Source: Pogonophryne albipinna (lineage: Eukaryota > Chordata > Actinopteri > Perciformes > Artedidraconidae). From it: a DNA stretch of 64,000 bases. The translations under genes and the position numbers were made by a program. The stretch lies in NCBI GenBank assembly GCA_028583405.1, contig CM053246.1:21521570-21585569 (forward strand), read 5' to 3'. The notes under the pieces are model-generated. The model was given only the letters and a program-made list of their open reading frames with translations, had not been told where the DNA came from and made no database searches. Below are positions 35,892 through 49,565 of the stretch, piece after piece. Position 1 is the first letter of the stretch; every line of letters starts with the position of its first letter.

Positions 35892-36932
35892 TTGTATTTG
35901 CCACTTGTGAGGACTGCTTATCGACTTATATATATATTGATGTCAGCTAAAGGGAAAATGTGCCACACTTTTCACATCAAAGTCTGTTTACAGGTCCCGA
36001 GGAGTACTCCTGAATATGAGGAGAAACAAGTTGTTATAAGTGTATTGTGGCTCCAGAGGGAGCTGTGTGTTATCGGAAACATTTGTGTAAATTGTGTCAT
36101 ACAGCATGTACATTGTGTCAGTTAATTTTGAGTAAAAATGGCAATAAAGCAGCGCGTCCTTTAGGCCAGGGCTGACGCATGATTAGCAAGTTGCTACCAC
36201 ACAGTGTTGTCCAGTTCACGTGTTGTTTCACTTCATTTACAGCAATTTATCTGTTATTTATTGCCCGGAAATGTCGTTTTTTGAGATGTTGTTGTACTTT
36301 GGTCGTTCCTCTTTTGTCACTGTTCATACCAAAAAACAATATAGCGACGGCTACAATGCCAAAGTTCAAACCCGTAGACCACAAACGAATGTGTGACATA
36401 TTCAGTCTCTGGTTTTGACAAGACAGAATAATGTGTGGTATGAAAAGGAAGATCTGTTTGGTATATCTGCCGCCCTGTGCCTCATATAGCAGCTCCTCCG
36501 AATTACTTGATTTTGGTACTGTTATTGTAACCGTAGCTACTATATGTCTTAATTACTTGAAACAAAATAAGTGTTTTCCAATTACATCGGAGCCAAACGT
36601 TTTGATTCTAAACGGTACGCTCAAGGCAACAAGTGTAACAACCTGGCGTCTGAACAAAGGGACGAGAAGTGGTGAGTCGTGTGCATGAGGATAATAGGAC
36701 ACTTTTTACGCCCAGATTCTCCTCAAAGATATCATGGTGTTAATTGTAACCACAAAAAGTGACAAATAAATGTGTGAAGCGTGAGGAATGAAAAGTATAC
36801 GAGCTAAAATAAAGCAAACATCGCGCCATTGTTGTGAGAAGTAGATGCTGGCCAGATTATCAGATCGTAGTGTGGTTGGGTTTGGACAATCCAACCTGCA
36901 CTTTGAAGCAAACCCAACCAAAACCCAACCCC
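35892..36932. other. no gene seen
   Basis: Unique sequence. Two 77-85 codon open frames (35892-36125, 36431-36688) show no domain. Confidence 0.4.
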
Positions 36933-37220
36933 TAGATAGATAGATAGATTAATATATATACATATAGATAGATAGATACATAGTACTTTATTGATCCCAA
37001 TTTGGGAAATGTTTGCATTGCAGAAGCATAAAAAACAAGGCAGAGAAATTAAGACACTAGAAATAAACAGTCCAAAATATTTCTGAAATATAGATAAAAT
37101 AGCATTAAAAAGTTAAAAACAAATATATAAACATGTGGAAAATATACATGTGGAAATACAAATGTCAGTAACAAATATAATGCAGGATATTATTGTGCAA
37201 GAAATTGATTATTCAATATT
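36933..37220 (-). repeat. LINE 3' end with (TAGA)n tail, copy 1
   Basis: (TAGA)n at 36933-36980, then ACTTTATTGATCCCAATTTG, GGGAAATGTTTGCATTGCAG and AAAAACAAGGCA. On the minus strand this ends AATAAAGT followed by CTAT repeats, as expected for a LINE tail. Matching copies lie at 40075-40245 and 43080-43340. Confidence 0.75.
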
Positions 37221-37959
<739 letters not shown>

Positions 37960-38567
37960 GTTTAACTGCTATAGGCTTAGACTGTCGGGGGACACCTTAC
38001 TTCTTCCTTCTCTCTGTCTATACCTGTGTACTCTCATGTTCCGACTAACCCAGCTTCCCCACATTTCTTTTTGGTGTCTGTCTACGCCGGGATCCTGAGT
38101 CGTGGCTGATCCTGAGTCATGGATGATCCTGAGTCCTGATCTGAGTCGTGGACTTCGAGTCGTGGCTGAACCAGTCTCTGCGGTCCTGCCTGACTCTCAT
38201 CATACTTCCCTGATGGCTCCCACAGGATTGTTGACATCCTCGTGGATTCATCTTCCTATTATACACACATGCATTTCCTAACATTCGGTCTATATGCTGT
38301 AAAATGTATTATCTCTTCGATTTACTCACGGCATCTATTGCACGTCTGTCCGTCCTGGGAGAGGGATCCCTCCTCTGTTGCTCTCCCTGAGGTTTCTCCC
38401 ATGTTCCCCTTAAACTGTGGGTTTTCTCTGGAAGTTTTTCCTTGTACGATGTGAGGGTCTAAGGACAGAGGGTGTCGTATTGTCATACTGATATTCTGTA
38501 CAAACTGTGAAGTCCACTGAGACATTTGTGATATTGGGCTATATAAATAAACATTGATTGATTGATG
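37960..38567 (+). repeat. 5'-truncated L2 3' end
   Basis: Matches the 3' UTR of the L2 at 5460-6165 in order: TCTACGCCGGGATCC, TTCCTAACATTCGGTCTATA, GGGAGAGGGATCC, TGTACGATGTGAGGGTCTAA, and the end TATAAATAAACATTGATTGA. Differs by short deletions and a GAGTC-rich duplication around 38098-38150. 5'-truncated insertion of the same family. Confidence 0.85.
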
Positions 38568-38694
38568 TACTGGATATACTACAGTGTGATATATACATAA
38601 GTAGTATAACACATTCATTCATGGAGGCTCTAGCTGCAGAAAAGGCACCGGATCCTACAAATCATTAGGAATAGGAATATACTAATTTATTTAG

Positions 38695-39055
38695 GAATAT
38701 AATAATAATAGATTTATTTTGTAAGCGCTTTTACAGGTGCTCAAAGTCGCTTTACAGAGATAGTGAAAAGAAAAGAACAACAAATCATTTTAGTTGAAGT
38801 CAAATTAAAATCAAGCAATACGAAAACAATCACACATTAAAAGCCAGATTGAAGAGGTGAGTTTTTGTGAGTTTAATTTCATATTCTGTTCTTGTACATA
38901 TCCCATCAATCTATTGACATGTACTGTATATAGACTTGTTGCACTGTTTTGCATTTTATTATATGTTGCATTGTTGGAGCAGCTCAGGTCAGAAGAAATT
39001 CATTGCCATTTCTACACTGTAGTTTTGTGCGTATGACAATAAAACCTTTGGATCG
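38695..39055. repeat. two LINE tail fragments
   Basis: At 38695-38870 a minus-strand tail (GATTTATTTTGTAAGCGCTT, TACAGGTGCTCAAAGTCGC), with relatives at 50420-50480. At 38872-39050 a plus-strand tail (CTGTTCTTGTACATATCCC to GACAATAAAACC), copy 2 of the family at 8735. Confidence 0.65.
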
Positions 39056-39136
39056 TTTGCATATTTGATATATCTGGAGACCATGAATGCTATTTCAGTA
39101 AAAGCCACATGTGTCAGCCTGCTGGTGGTGGTAGAG

Positions 39137-39492
39137 CAGTGCTTCTCAAAGTGTGGTCCGCGGACCACTGGTGGTCCGTGAGCGCCCCCTAGTGGTCCGT
39201 GAGTATTGGTAACATTTCACATTTGAAATTAATTAATTAATTTGAGTTTTCCGCACTCTCACGAGAATATCTCCGCAATGGAGCGAGCTTAAGTTTAACT
39301 TTCAATTGCATGATATAGCCCAGCGCAACACCTTCATCACACATCTTGCCACTTGTTTGTACCATATTCAGGCGATTTGTAATCTGTTCTAGAAAAACGA
39401 TGTGATTTTGGATATTTGTGAAGTTAGGTGGTCCGCGAGTGTTTTTTTATTGGTTAAGTGGTCCTTGGTATGAAAAAGTTTGAGAAACACTG
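39137..39492. mobile_element. 356-bp hAT MITE, 8-bp duplication TGGTAGAG
   Basis: Termini CAGTGCTTCTCAAAGTGTGG and AAAAGTTTGAGAAACACTG; TGGTAGAG at 39129-39136 and 39493-39500. GGTCCG words and GTGGTCC occur several times inside. A truncated reverse relative begins at 56774. Confidence 0.93.
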
Positions 39493-39500
39493 TGGTAGAG

Positions 39501-40074
39501 GAACGTCAGTAGGATGTATCCTCTGAGGACCATGACAATCAAAATCTGATGGCAGTCCATTCAAAAGTTTGGAAATATTAGTGTGGAGCCAATTTGGTGG
39601 ATGGAGTGTCAGACAGAGGCTCATCATCCCCCGTTATGACAGATGTCCCAGATGCCTCGGAGGTGAATTTAGTAAATTGGAGAAGACTTATTTTGATTTT
39701 ATGCATTAATATCGCAGCTCTGGGTTCTGTGGCGAAGAGGTGATAATAGAAAGTGGAAATGAGAATGTGGAAAAAACATCAAATCCTCACAAACTCATAT
39801 AAAGAAAGACACATCCCAGCCTTTAATTTTAACATCAACGACCCTGGGAACTTGACTATACAGCTCATTAAAAGCTAAAAAGCCCCCTCCCCCCCCCCAA
39901 AAAAAAACAATAGACACATAGAATAATAATAACGATAAAATAAAAATACTTCACACAACAAACAAAGATGAAATTGAGAAAATGTGGAAATAAACAAAGA
40001 CACTTTAGGACAGAAATCATTGTGAACTAGTGGAGTAATGACGTAGGGGAGGGGTTTAACAGACAAATAAAGAT
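39501..40074. other. no gene seen
   Basis: Unique sequence with a C run followed by an A run at 39887-39907. Confidence 0.4.
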
Positions 40075-40245
40075 AAGATAACATAAGAGGTATTTTATTG
40101 ATGCCGAATTGGGAAATGTTTGCGTTGCAGCAGCATCAACAACAACAACAACACAAAACAAGGCATTGCATTTAAGTAGATATACACAATGCGAATTAAA
40201 ATACCCTAAAATATTAATTATGCAGCATTAAAAAGTAGAATATAC
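40075..40245 (-). repeat. LINE 3' end, copy 2
   Basis: TATTTTATTGATGCCGAATTG, GGGAAATGTTTGCGTTGCAG, an AACA run and ACAAGGCATTGCATTTAAG: the family of 36933-37220, with a degenerate GATAAGATAACATAAG tail. Confidence 0.65.
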
Positions 40246-40404
40246 AGTAGACCGTGACATTCTGAAGAAGTGGTCTTTAATTACATCTTTTATGTCAAGG
40301 TTAGTTGGAAGCAATAATATTAAGTTGAAACTATTTAAACTTAAGATTATTGCTTTCAACTAGCCTAAAAACAGTTGTGTGATCTGTTGACATAATTCAT
40401 TTAA

Positions 40405-41036
<632 letters not shown>

Positions 41037-41040
41037 CTAA

Positions 41041-41932
41041 TTGAAGTCAATGCTTGAGTTTTTTCAGTGTATGGAGGAAACATAGTTGATGATGAAACTG
41101 CAACTAACTCTAATAATGTCACCTGAATTCAATCTTAATTACCATCCCTGAACACCCTTATTTGTCTTGTATATATCAATGAGCCATATGTCATTTAAAA
41201 GTGGCAGTTTGAATGATGAAAACGACAGTATTTCTTTAATTTTCCAGTTGATAATTACCGCCACAGCATCTGGCGAACACAGTCCCGTAATAGCTGTTGT
41301 TTCACTGGTTGCTGCACAATATGCAGAATATTGAATTATGATTTGATTGTTATTTCCACCGTAGCATTAATAAGTAGTCAGCTGTTCTCCGTGTGAACAG
41401 CAGGCGGATCAGAGCAGCAGATTCTGAGTGTTTGAGCGCGTATATACCTCTGAAACAAAGCTTCCCGTCTCATCCCTACAGTAGAGCGGAGCCTGGAGAG
41501 CAGGAGTCATACAAGCACAACGAAGACATATGTTTCTGTCAGACTGCGTTAGGTTTGATTCTCAGGGAACGCAGATGCCATTAGAAGTAGATGTCACAAC
41601 ATTCCTGGATGAATCGGTTAGGGCTGCAACAATCTGCTGACTTCCATCCATCACTGGCCTCTGGAAACAGATCCACTGAACGCCTTATTTCACTCCTCCA
41701 GACGTTGAGTTGGAGGTCTGGATTTGTACCTTTTCTTTTCCTGCTTTTCATGCATGACTTCTCCCCTTTTTTTAATTCTGATTTTAAGCCGTACCAGCAT
41801 TTTTCTTTTATCTCATACATCTTTCTGTCATTTATGATTAAAGGAGGAAGACGTTTAGAGTAACATCTTTCCAGAGGATGGTGCACACTGAGAAATAATC
41901 TGACATGACTTCTGTTCACTGCTGACTGGATA
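41041..41932. other. no gene seen
   Basis: Unique sequence. Overlapping open frames on both strands around 41580-41919 lack domains. Confidence 0.4.
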
Positions 41933-41940
41933 GCGTACGC

Positions 41941-42464
41941 CAGGGATGTCCAAACTTATTTTACTGAGGGCCACATACAGAAAGATATACAAAGGGCTGG
42001 GCCGCTCCCTAGAGGAGAGGTCTATTGCCTCATAAGTGCAGTTATGAGTCAGCAAAATCAATCAAATGTGAGCAAATTATTCTTGATACTTGAAAATCAC
42101 AGATCTCCAGAGGGTTGCATGTATTTCGATGACAGCTCGTCCCTTAAAACAAAAGCTTCAGATTGCTTATCATAAGTGCAAATAGGAAGGGTATATTTCA
42201 AGGTTGTTATGTAGATAAGTAAATGGGCTTTTTTCTTGTCAACTTAAATCTGTTAGAAAATGTTTTCAACTTAAAAAACTGTGCACTAAAACATGAATAC
42301 TGTGTAATATATGTGTACGTATATATTTAAAAAGTACAATATAAGACAAGCACAAGTTTAATTTGTGGGCTATATTTCACTATACTTTTTCAATTAGCTG
42401 AGGGCCGATTCAAAATGGCTCGCAGGCCGCATCTGGCCCCCTGGCCGTAGTTTGGACACCCCTG
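41941..42464. mobile_element. 524-bp hAT MITE
   Basis: Termini CAGGGATGTCCAAAC and GTTTGGACACCCCTG, with GAGGGCC words near both ends. Flanks GCGTACGC (41933-41940) and GCGTACAT (42465-42472) share the first six bases, consistent with a decayed 8-bp duplication. Confidence 0.88.
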
Positions 42465-42472
42465 GCGTACAT

Positions 42473-43079
42473 GCTAGAAGCTTCTTTTCTCATTTGCTTT
42501 CTATCCAATTATATTTAGATCAATTATTTGGAACAATTGGCAAGGGCAGCGCACTAAAAGTGTAACATAATGCAGGTGTGTTTGCATCAAGAACTGGCAC
42601 TGTTTAATTAGAGACAGACCTTTAGCATTGGTTAGAGGTTTATTTAAAGAGGCATTCAAACAATGTTTTTTGGGGTTTTTCCTTTCCTGAAGTGTGTTAT
42701 ATAAGTTTGTGTGCAGGTAAATGGTTACACTTGCGCTTCATTGGCTATTGCATACTTGGCCCCTTTAAAACTCTGACTGTTCAAACCGACTGAACCTTTT
42801 GTAGAGATCCCAATATACGCAATATTTCAGGCTGAATTTTTATTAAATGATTCTGTAAAAACATCATGTAGCTTGAACTTTAACCCTGCTTTATGGGAAA
42901 TTAAATGAGGATATAAAGGGGTTAATTGAGTATATTTGGCCATGTGTGAATTATGCCTTTTAAAACAGAGAAACCTACAAACATATTATGCCAGTAAAAG
43001 TTGTTATCCCATGTAAGATTGCCAACTTAATAACAATTAGTGTCACTCACTCAAATCAACCTTTGTAGTAGTTCTAATA
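42473..43079. other. no gene seen
   Basis: AT-rich unique sequence. Confidence 0.4.
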
Positions 43080-43140
43080 TAGATAGAGAGATAGATAGAA
43101 AGAAAGATAGATAGATATATGGATAGAGAGGGAGATAGAT

Positions 43141-43188
<48 letters not shown>

Positions 43189-43340
43189 TGATAGATGGAT
43201 AGATAGATAGATTGATAAGTACTTTATTGATCCCAATTTGGAAATGTTTGCGTTGCAGCAGTATAAAAACAAGGCAATGTACATAAGAGAAATGAAGACA
43301 CTAGAAATACACAGTCCAAAATATTTCAGAAAAAGAATTG
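43080..43340 (-). repeat. (GATA)n and LINE 3' end, copy 3
   Basis: Imperfect GATA array 43082-43217, then ACTTTATTGATCCCAATTTG, GGAAATGTTTGCGTTGCAG, ACAAGGCA. Same family as 36933-37220, with a much longer tail; the array is the LINE's (CTAT)n tail on the minus strand. Confidence 0.85.
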
Positions 43341-43909
43341 CACTCTGCGAGACGCTCTGTAAGGCCAGCAGGGTGGAGCTTGGTGCCCTTGATGATTCTT
43401 AAAAGAAGAATGAAAAGAGCTCAGAAAGTGTTTTTTACTCACAGCAGGATAACAATGCTTCCTGGCAGACCAGTGTCCTGCTCTGGCTCACAACCCTCTG
43501 TGCAGACAGGTGATATGTGAGACTGTATCGAACAAAGCATCCCAGCAGGGACATCCAGAGGTCAGGAGATTTTGAAATTCAATGAATATGCCTCCACTTT
43601 TTCTGTCAAAATTGAATCAGAGCCCCGGCCACTTACTTTTACCTTAATTTGATGCGGAGTAGAGTGCAGAGACAGCTACTTTAACCTCCAACAAATCGTC
43701 GAGAAAAGGCAAGAAAAAAAAGCTGAGTGCACTCCCTTGATTGTATCTGAGGCTGAATGGTTCGACGGCCTCTCCGTGATCCATGAGCCGAGCAACTTGA
43801 AAGGAAACATCAGAGAAATTACAAGGGTGGCGGGTATATCCACACCATCGGAGCATTTCAATGTGGAAGTGCAAAGTCTCAGTGTCAGAGAAATGACAGT
43901 TTCAGCGCA
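43341..43909. other. no gene seen
   Basis: Unique sequence. Confidence 0.4.
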
Positions 43910-44640
43910 ATTACATTATTAGCTGACGCCTTTATCCAAAGCGACTTACAATAAGAGCAAAACCCATTAAGAATGAAACACCGAACAACAAGGACAGTGC
44001 AGATTACATTACATGTTACTTGTTAAACACTTTTATCCGTTACATACTCAATACTGTGGACAATCCCCACAGGAGCAATTTGGGGTGAAGTGTCTCAGGG
44101 ACACAACGACATGCTGACTGCACTGGGGTTTGAACCTGTGCTCCCCTGATCCCAACACCAACACACTAGACCGCTGCGCCACAGCCTCCCAGATATATTC
44201 ATTTCAAGCAAGTCATACCATAGTAAGTGCTGGTGAATTAGTTACAAGGGCTAAATGAACTCAAAATGCTTGTTGATAGGTTAACTGCCAAGGTACAGTC
44301 GAAATAGATGCGTTTTCAGTTTGTGACGGAAGATATGCAGAGTTTCTGATACATCCTGATGTCAATGTGGAGCTCATTCTAACATTTAGGAGCCAGGATC
44401 GCAAACAGGCGTGTTTTTAACCGAGTATATGTTCCCACCAGACATTTGACAATCAATTGGGAAGTTTACAGAATTAAAAATGTGAGGAATTATTTCCCCA
44501 TCAAACGTCTGCTTGTGTTGATGTCTGACCTTGAGTAAAAAAAGACCTTGTAAGAGCTGAACATAAGGAGAGCTTTTTTTAGTAACAATCAATCTGACTG
44601 TGTTGAATGCGCCAATCTTTGTGGACTTTGTGGAGGCGTT
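43910..44640 (-). repeat. dispersed repeat with SINE inserted
   Basis: The left edge reads CCTTTATCCAAAGCGACTTA (on the minus strand TAAGTCGCTTTGGATAAAGG, a common fish retroposon tail). The right part has TTTTCAGTTTGTGACGGAAG and TTAGGAGCCAGGATCGCAAA, segments I recall from a widespread fish repeat. It is split by a minus-strand SINE at 43990-44205. Confidence 0.6.
43990..44205 (-). mobile_element. tRNA-derived SINE, apparently complete
   Basis: On the minus strand: box A TGGCGCAGCGG, then GGGATCAGGGGAGCACAGG, box B GGTTCAAACC, the body GTGTCCCTGAGACACTTCACC and GGGGATTGTCCACAGTATTG, and the tail GGATAAAAGTGTTTAAC. Candidate flanking duplication CAGAT at the two edges (about 43999 and 44212). 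It provides the intact reference for the split copy at 24603-25915 and the fragment at 63245-63320. Confidence 0.85.
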
Positions 44641-45544
44641 GTGCCTCAGGTGTCTGCTGTCCTCTTTAAGGATTACAGAGGAGAGTTTGGATGGGTCCGT
44701 AATCCTCTCAGGTTCCTATCTGCCTCGGACCAGTGGCAGAAACAAACAGCAGGGACGTGTCGTCAGGGGAGGCCGATGAACATAGCTGGCACACAAAGTA
44801 CAAAATAAATAGAATAAAATAAATATTAGGATTTATCCAATTGATCGGTGACATTTCTGTAGAGACACTATCGTCAAATGTGCAGACTCTTCCGTCACCC
44901 TGAGCTCGGGTCATAAGATTTTCAATGCCATTTCTACACTGTAGCTTTTGACATTAAAACCGTTGAATCTTGAATCATCCAGATAGCTTATTTGTTGTAT
45001 GTTTAAAAGACATATGGGCTTGTGATAAAGCACAGAGGACTCATATCTGCCTGACTCTGGGAGGGGGGTTGTCTTGAGATAATGTAAATAACGCTGGCTC
45101 TCGATCCACGTTAGCTAGCATAGTTCTTAATTTGAAGGAGAGACTTTATTTTCATTGTCCTGAACAATGGACTTCATCTACAAGTTAAGACTATGCAAAA
45201 TATATTTTATTTGAGGTGAATGAGGATGCGAAGTGAAACTGCATTCGCCTAAACAACGTCTATTTACCAGTAGACCTTTGCCTGTGTTGTAAAGAACTCT
45301 GATATGAGATATGAAACGTACAGTTGCCTAATCATTGTGCAACCTTTCATTTGAATGAAAACTTGTCGCCGGATACTTTTTTTTAGGTAAATCAACTTCA
45401 AGGTACGAACAATGGACTCAGCCGAACCCAGCTGTGATGCATTGCATTGGAGGCGTGGCTTAGGGAAAACAGAGTTTGCATGCTGCATGGGATCAATGAA
45501 GGCGGAAGACCTAGGGAAGGATCCCCGTAGTTTCATCCATAACA
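44641..45544. other. mostly unique; MITE start near 44750 and LINE tail at 44925-44975
   Basis: CAGGGACGTGTCGTCAGGGG at about 44751 resembles a fish hAT-type terminus with no visible partner. TTTCTACACTGTAGC with ACATTAAAACCGTTGAATC at 44925-44975 is a decayed copy of the tail family at 8735. Confidence 0.45.
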
Positions 45545-45765
45545 TTCATCTGGCTGCAACTTACAAATTATGAATCTAATATATCATATTCAATCACTGG
45601 TTCATAGACTCTAATCGCACTATTTCACTATTTTCCAATTTCTTTTGTATTTACTGTTTTTCTGTTTTATTGTGTTGCACTGTTGGTGGAGATTGTCATC
45701 GACATAACTATACTGTAGCTATGTACGTATTACTAATAAAATCCTTGAACCTTGAACCTTGAATT
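45545..45765 (+). repeat. CR1/Rex1-like LINE 3' end
   Basis: Same order of words as the 3' UTR at 12890-13130: TAATATATCAT, CACTATTTCACTATTTT, TTGTGTTGCACTGTTGG, CATCGACATAACTA, ending in AATAAAATCC and tandem TTGAACC units. 5'-truncated insertion. Confidence 0.78.
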
Positions 45766-47189
45766 GACCTTGCCACACAAGGTCAATTGCCCCTCGTCAC
45801 TCCTCTTGATGTCTATTCCAACTTATCACTGTCCACTGCTGATCCCACACTTTCCCCCTTTCTTTCCGTTCTGAATGTGTCCAAGGAAGCTCATGTAATA
45901 AACAGGAGGCCTGCTGGTGTGTGACCTCGACTCGTGACCCCCTGCTGGGTTCAGGTGCTTCGGAGATTCATCGTCGTCTCAAATGTATTACAGGACACGT
46001 GGGAAGACCCTCGGGAACGTGCCTGGTTATTCCCTCTGTGTGTTTGGCTGTTCTGGGGTCAGTGACCGCCACTCCGCAGCAGGTGGACACAAGCTTGCTG
46101 TTTTTGTTTGCCTTTATTACAAATCTGATTGGATTTTCTGTTTATTTTCGGCCCAATTTTGTTTTTTATGATACTCGAAAATAAATGATTCAGCTGCCTT
46201 TCGTGCATGCAATCAGTGCTCTGCAGAGAGAGGTCCCTGAGGTCATGTAAGGCTTTATGCAATATTGATGTTCAGCTCAGTATCTGGTGGAGGAAGTACC
46301 CAGATCCGTTATTGAAGCCAAAGTAATCGATTACAAGTGAAAGTTGTGCATTCAAAACTCATGTCAAAAATAATTTAAAATAATTTAAGAACATGGTTAT
46401 TTTAACTACTAACTAAAGGTGTCGAAAAATGTTTGATTAAAAAGTGAAATGTCCCCCTTGACAAGTTTAAAAGTTTAGTATTGAATATAACTATTCAAAT
46501 TAAGTACCTCAAAGCAAAGTATATTGAAATATACTTTGCACCTTTTGTTTTGGCTTAAACCTCCACTCCAATATATTACAATTACGGCACCATGCCAAGG
46601 TCAACGATGCATTCAGGTGCTTCTTTCGATGTGATTTTCTTTAAACTTTGCTGTGTTCATGAGCTCTAAGGGTTTGTCTTGAAGAACAACAATATGGAAA
46701 CTAAAAAGAAGGTTGTTTTCACCTTATTTTTTCCAGTAAGGTTCCTCCGCTTGATTAAAATCTGCCCCCTAAATATAAACAGTTATTTATTGGCCGATGT
46801 TTTTTCAATAATGTCACATTTGTTGGGTGCTTGTTAATTTGGCAGAGCAAAGGCTGTCCATTTGTTTGTCCTAAAATATATTTTTACAGATAAGTCACAC
46901 AACACCCATTCAAATGGAAAATGTCAAAGTTTTAAAGCTACATTCAGGAGGGATTTAGGAGGAAATCTAGATACAGGCGGTGAAATTCAAACATAATTGA
47001 AAAGAAACCCCCACTTAAATCCAATAATAAGAAACGTCCTACTTGTTCCATTTGTGATTACAATGCTGCATTGATTTGGAGTCACCTTGTCACATGTCAT
47101 TGAAGCTATTAAAAAACAAATAGTTAAAACAATGCTACATTTTCTATAAAATAACATTAAATCCTACCCGTGTCTGTACTACGTGTCCG
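45766..47189. other. unique DNA without genes
   Basis: About 1.4 kb with no recognisable transposon or coding feature. Two overlapping open frames at 45921-46184 have no domain. Confidence 0.42.
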
Positions 47190-47458
47190 TGGGAAAGTAA
47201 ATGCACAGTGGGCCAAAATTAAAAAATGGGTACTAGTCGAGGGTCGGACTGGTTCAATGTTTATTGCTAAACTTATTGAAATGAACTTATTGCACATATT
47301 AAACCTGGAACTAACAAAGCTTAACTTATTGCCCATAAAAACAACATTAAACATTAAATAATCAGTTGCATTCATTTCTTATGGCTCTATCTGCAGAGTC
47401 ATTTCTTATTGTAACAGGACTGGGCAGATAAAGAGGAAAGTGGTAGTGCAGCAATCAC

Positions 47459-48332
47459 TAGTGATGACAGTTTGACACTGAAGCTTCGAACGGAGCTTCA
47501 ACCCTGGACTTCCTATTTCATAGAAGCAATGCTTCGAAGCTTGCTTCAAATCACGGGACATGTGACGTCCGAAGCAGCAACTGCTTCATTTCCTGAATGA
47601 ATCACTTGACTGGTTCGCGATCCATTCACGCGATTCAATGCACTGCCTCGTCTCGATTCTGACAGGTGACAGGTTGAAACAGTTTGAGCGCTTCAACACT
47701 TTATGACCGCTCTAAACAATGTGCAATGTGTGGGTTGTTGTCGTAGTTTGCGTTGTTGCTGTTGAGTTGTTGTTGATATTGCATTTGAATTGTAGTATCA
47801 TTATAGAGCAAGCCAGGAAGAAAGATAGGTCGTTCTGGCTCAGGCAACACTTCGAAATGTGGAGAAGTTCTGAACAAAAAGACAATTATCAGTAATATAA
47901 AAACAGTTCAATATTTAAAGGAATAGATAGCCCAGTGGGTAGAGCCGGCGGCCCGAATGCGGCGATGTCCTCCGCGCAGCTGGTTCAAAGCCCGGAATGG
48001 ATGAACTTTTAAATCATTGCTTTTCAACTTTAATACTTTAATAACTGTTAAAAGGCCGTCTCCTCCCAAAAAAATGTCCAGCACTCTCTAGTCTCTTCTC
48101 AATAACCCAATACACACAATTATCAATCTTTAATTGCAAATAGAACATGATATTCAGTCTTAGTGTGTGTTGATCGAATATTTTTCAAGGCAAAGATACG
48201 TTAAACCCACTGCAGCCTTGCACTTCGCCAGGAGAGGTCGCTGTAACTGAAGCTTCGAGAAATGAACCTATTTCCGACACAATTGTCCAAGTGGTTCGAT
48301 GCTTCATTCAAAGCTTCATTTTGCCTTCACTA
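47459..48332. mobile_element. 874-bp hAT element, 8-bp duplication GCAATCAC
   Basis: Starts TAGTGATGACAG, ends CTTCACTA, flanked by perfect GCAATCAC at 47451-47458 and 48333-48340. The interior is rich in GAAGCTTCGAA words near both ends (47480-47550 and 48245-48320), a pattern of a known fish hAT group. Contains a tRNA-like unit. Confidence 0.88.
47930..48003 (+). mobile_element. tRNA-like SINE head inside the hAT
   Basis: Box A TAGCCCAGTGG and box B GTTCAAAGC both fit RNA polymerase III consensus, about 50 bp apart as in tRNA genes. There is no clean acceptor-stem pairing, and the surrounding hAT argues for a SINE or transposon-borne pol III unit, not a working tRNA. Confidence 0.6.
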
Positions 48333-48979
48333 GCAATCACGACAGAGGCAGTGTTCAAATCCAAAAAAAGGCTTTATTGCTATCAAACTCAAAAATACCT
48401 TCCATTAAACAAAAGCTAACGTAGCCGGGCCGCTAACCGACTTACCAGGTTACCAACACGTTTCCTCACACTGGGAGCCTCCTGCTCCCTCCATGTGCCA
48501 CAAACAACTGAGCAACTCTGTGTGCTTTGTCTCCCTTGAGGGAGTGATTAGCACCAGGTGTGAGGACTCCACACCTGCTCCCAATACTGCTAATTGGAAG
48601 AGGGTGGAGCCACCTGTTGGGAATGTAGGTGCCTCCCACTACCCTGCCTCTCAGCCCCTTACACATGATTACATTTCCCCACAGGCCAACAACAGCTTCA
48701 AAAAAACTATTCCCCTCAAAGAACAAACCAAACATGCCCTGTTGTCGTGAGAGAGAAAGTGCAGAAGGAAACATCCATTAAACTCAGTGTGCTGCTCTGT
48801 GATGCTAGTTCAGATACTTGGCATCTCATCTTGGGTGCAAGGTCATCAATGTTTGGGCTCAGGCTCTGAGCTGAGGAGACCCTCAGGATGGAGTGAAGGT
48901 GTGCGTGCAATATACCGGCGGGCCAGATCTAATCCACAAAGGGCCTGATTTGGCCCCCGGGCCTTGCGTTTGACACATG

Positions 48980-49565
48980 TGGTTTAGAGTTACTTAGTCA
49001 CATAACATTTAAGTTGTTAAACATATGAGATTTTTCAATACAAATCTAATTTCAGCTTAATATCGGCCACCAGACACGCATGACAGAGTGAGACGAAGCA
49101 CAAACATCACCTCGGGACATCCACTAATTTATGATAATTGTGGACAGAGATTTTAATCCTGTCTGAATCTTTAGACAAAAATCCACAGAAAATGAGCTGC
49201 CATATTTCTGTGATGACAGACGTCCCCTGACGACGCTAATCCTCTGCAAATCAAAAAATTTCAGACGTTGTTTGTTTTCGGTGGGCATCCTCGTTCCCCT
49301 GGAAACACGCTTTCAATCTTCTTCCTGTCAATAGAAATGGAGGGAAGTTTTTCTTTTTTTGGGGGGGGGGGGTAAAGCTGAAGGTTTATTTTACCAAACC
49401 ATGAAGTGACAAAATGTAAAATGTTAAAGGGCACCGGTGACTGCAGGGACATATAAAACATTACCTCGCTGGTGTTAATGCATTTCTGAAAATGTGGGTC
49501 ATTGAGGGTCATTCCTGAATTACACAGACTCCATAACAGCTTCCTTTTAATGCAAACACAACAGA
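48980..49565. other. no gene seen
   Basis: Unique sequence with a G run at 49361-49372. Confidence 0.4.

Larger units (their letters stand above)
47410..48663 (-). repeat. putative solo LTR, interrupted by a hAT
   Basis: The insert in the Charlie-like MITE starts TGTAACAGGAC and ends CCCCTTACA, so its ends form the short TGTAA...TTACA inverted repeat expected of LTRs. On the minus strand it has AATAAA (about 48391-48396) in a sensible position before a short 3' segment. Removing the nested hAT and one target copy leaves 372 bp, a usual LTR size. No internal retrovirus-like sequence is present. Flanks are compatible with a short target duplication but it is not intact. Confidence 0.68.
47190..48979 (-). 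mobile_element. hAT (Charlie-like) MITE, copy 2, with nested insertions
   Basis: Reverse of 26651-27218: 47200-47405 matches 27190-27000 (including GGGTACTAGTCGAGGG), and 48664-48979 matches 27000-26651, ending GTTTGACACATG. The 1254 bp between (47410-48663) is a later insertion. The left terminus is degraded near 47190. Confidence 0.82.

Noticed and set aside
36179..36688. Small host gene(s) in 79-85 codon frames
   Set aside because: No recognisable domain, splice context or codon bias; lengths expected by chance.
47930..48003. Functional tRNA gene
   Set aside because: Pol III boxes are present but acceptor-stem pairing is not evident and it lies inside a hAT element; called SINE-like.
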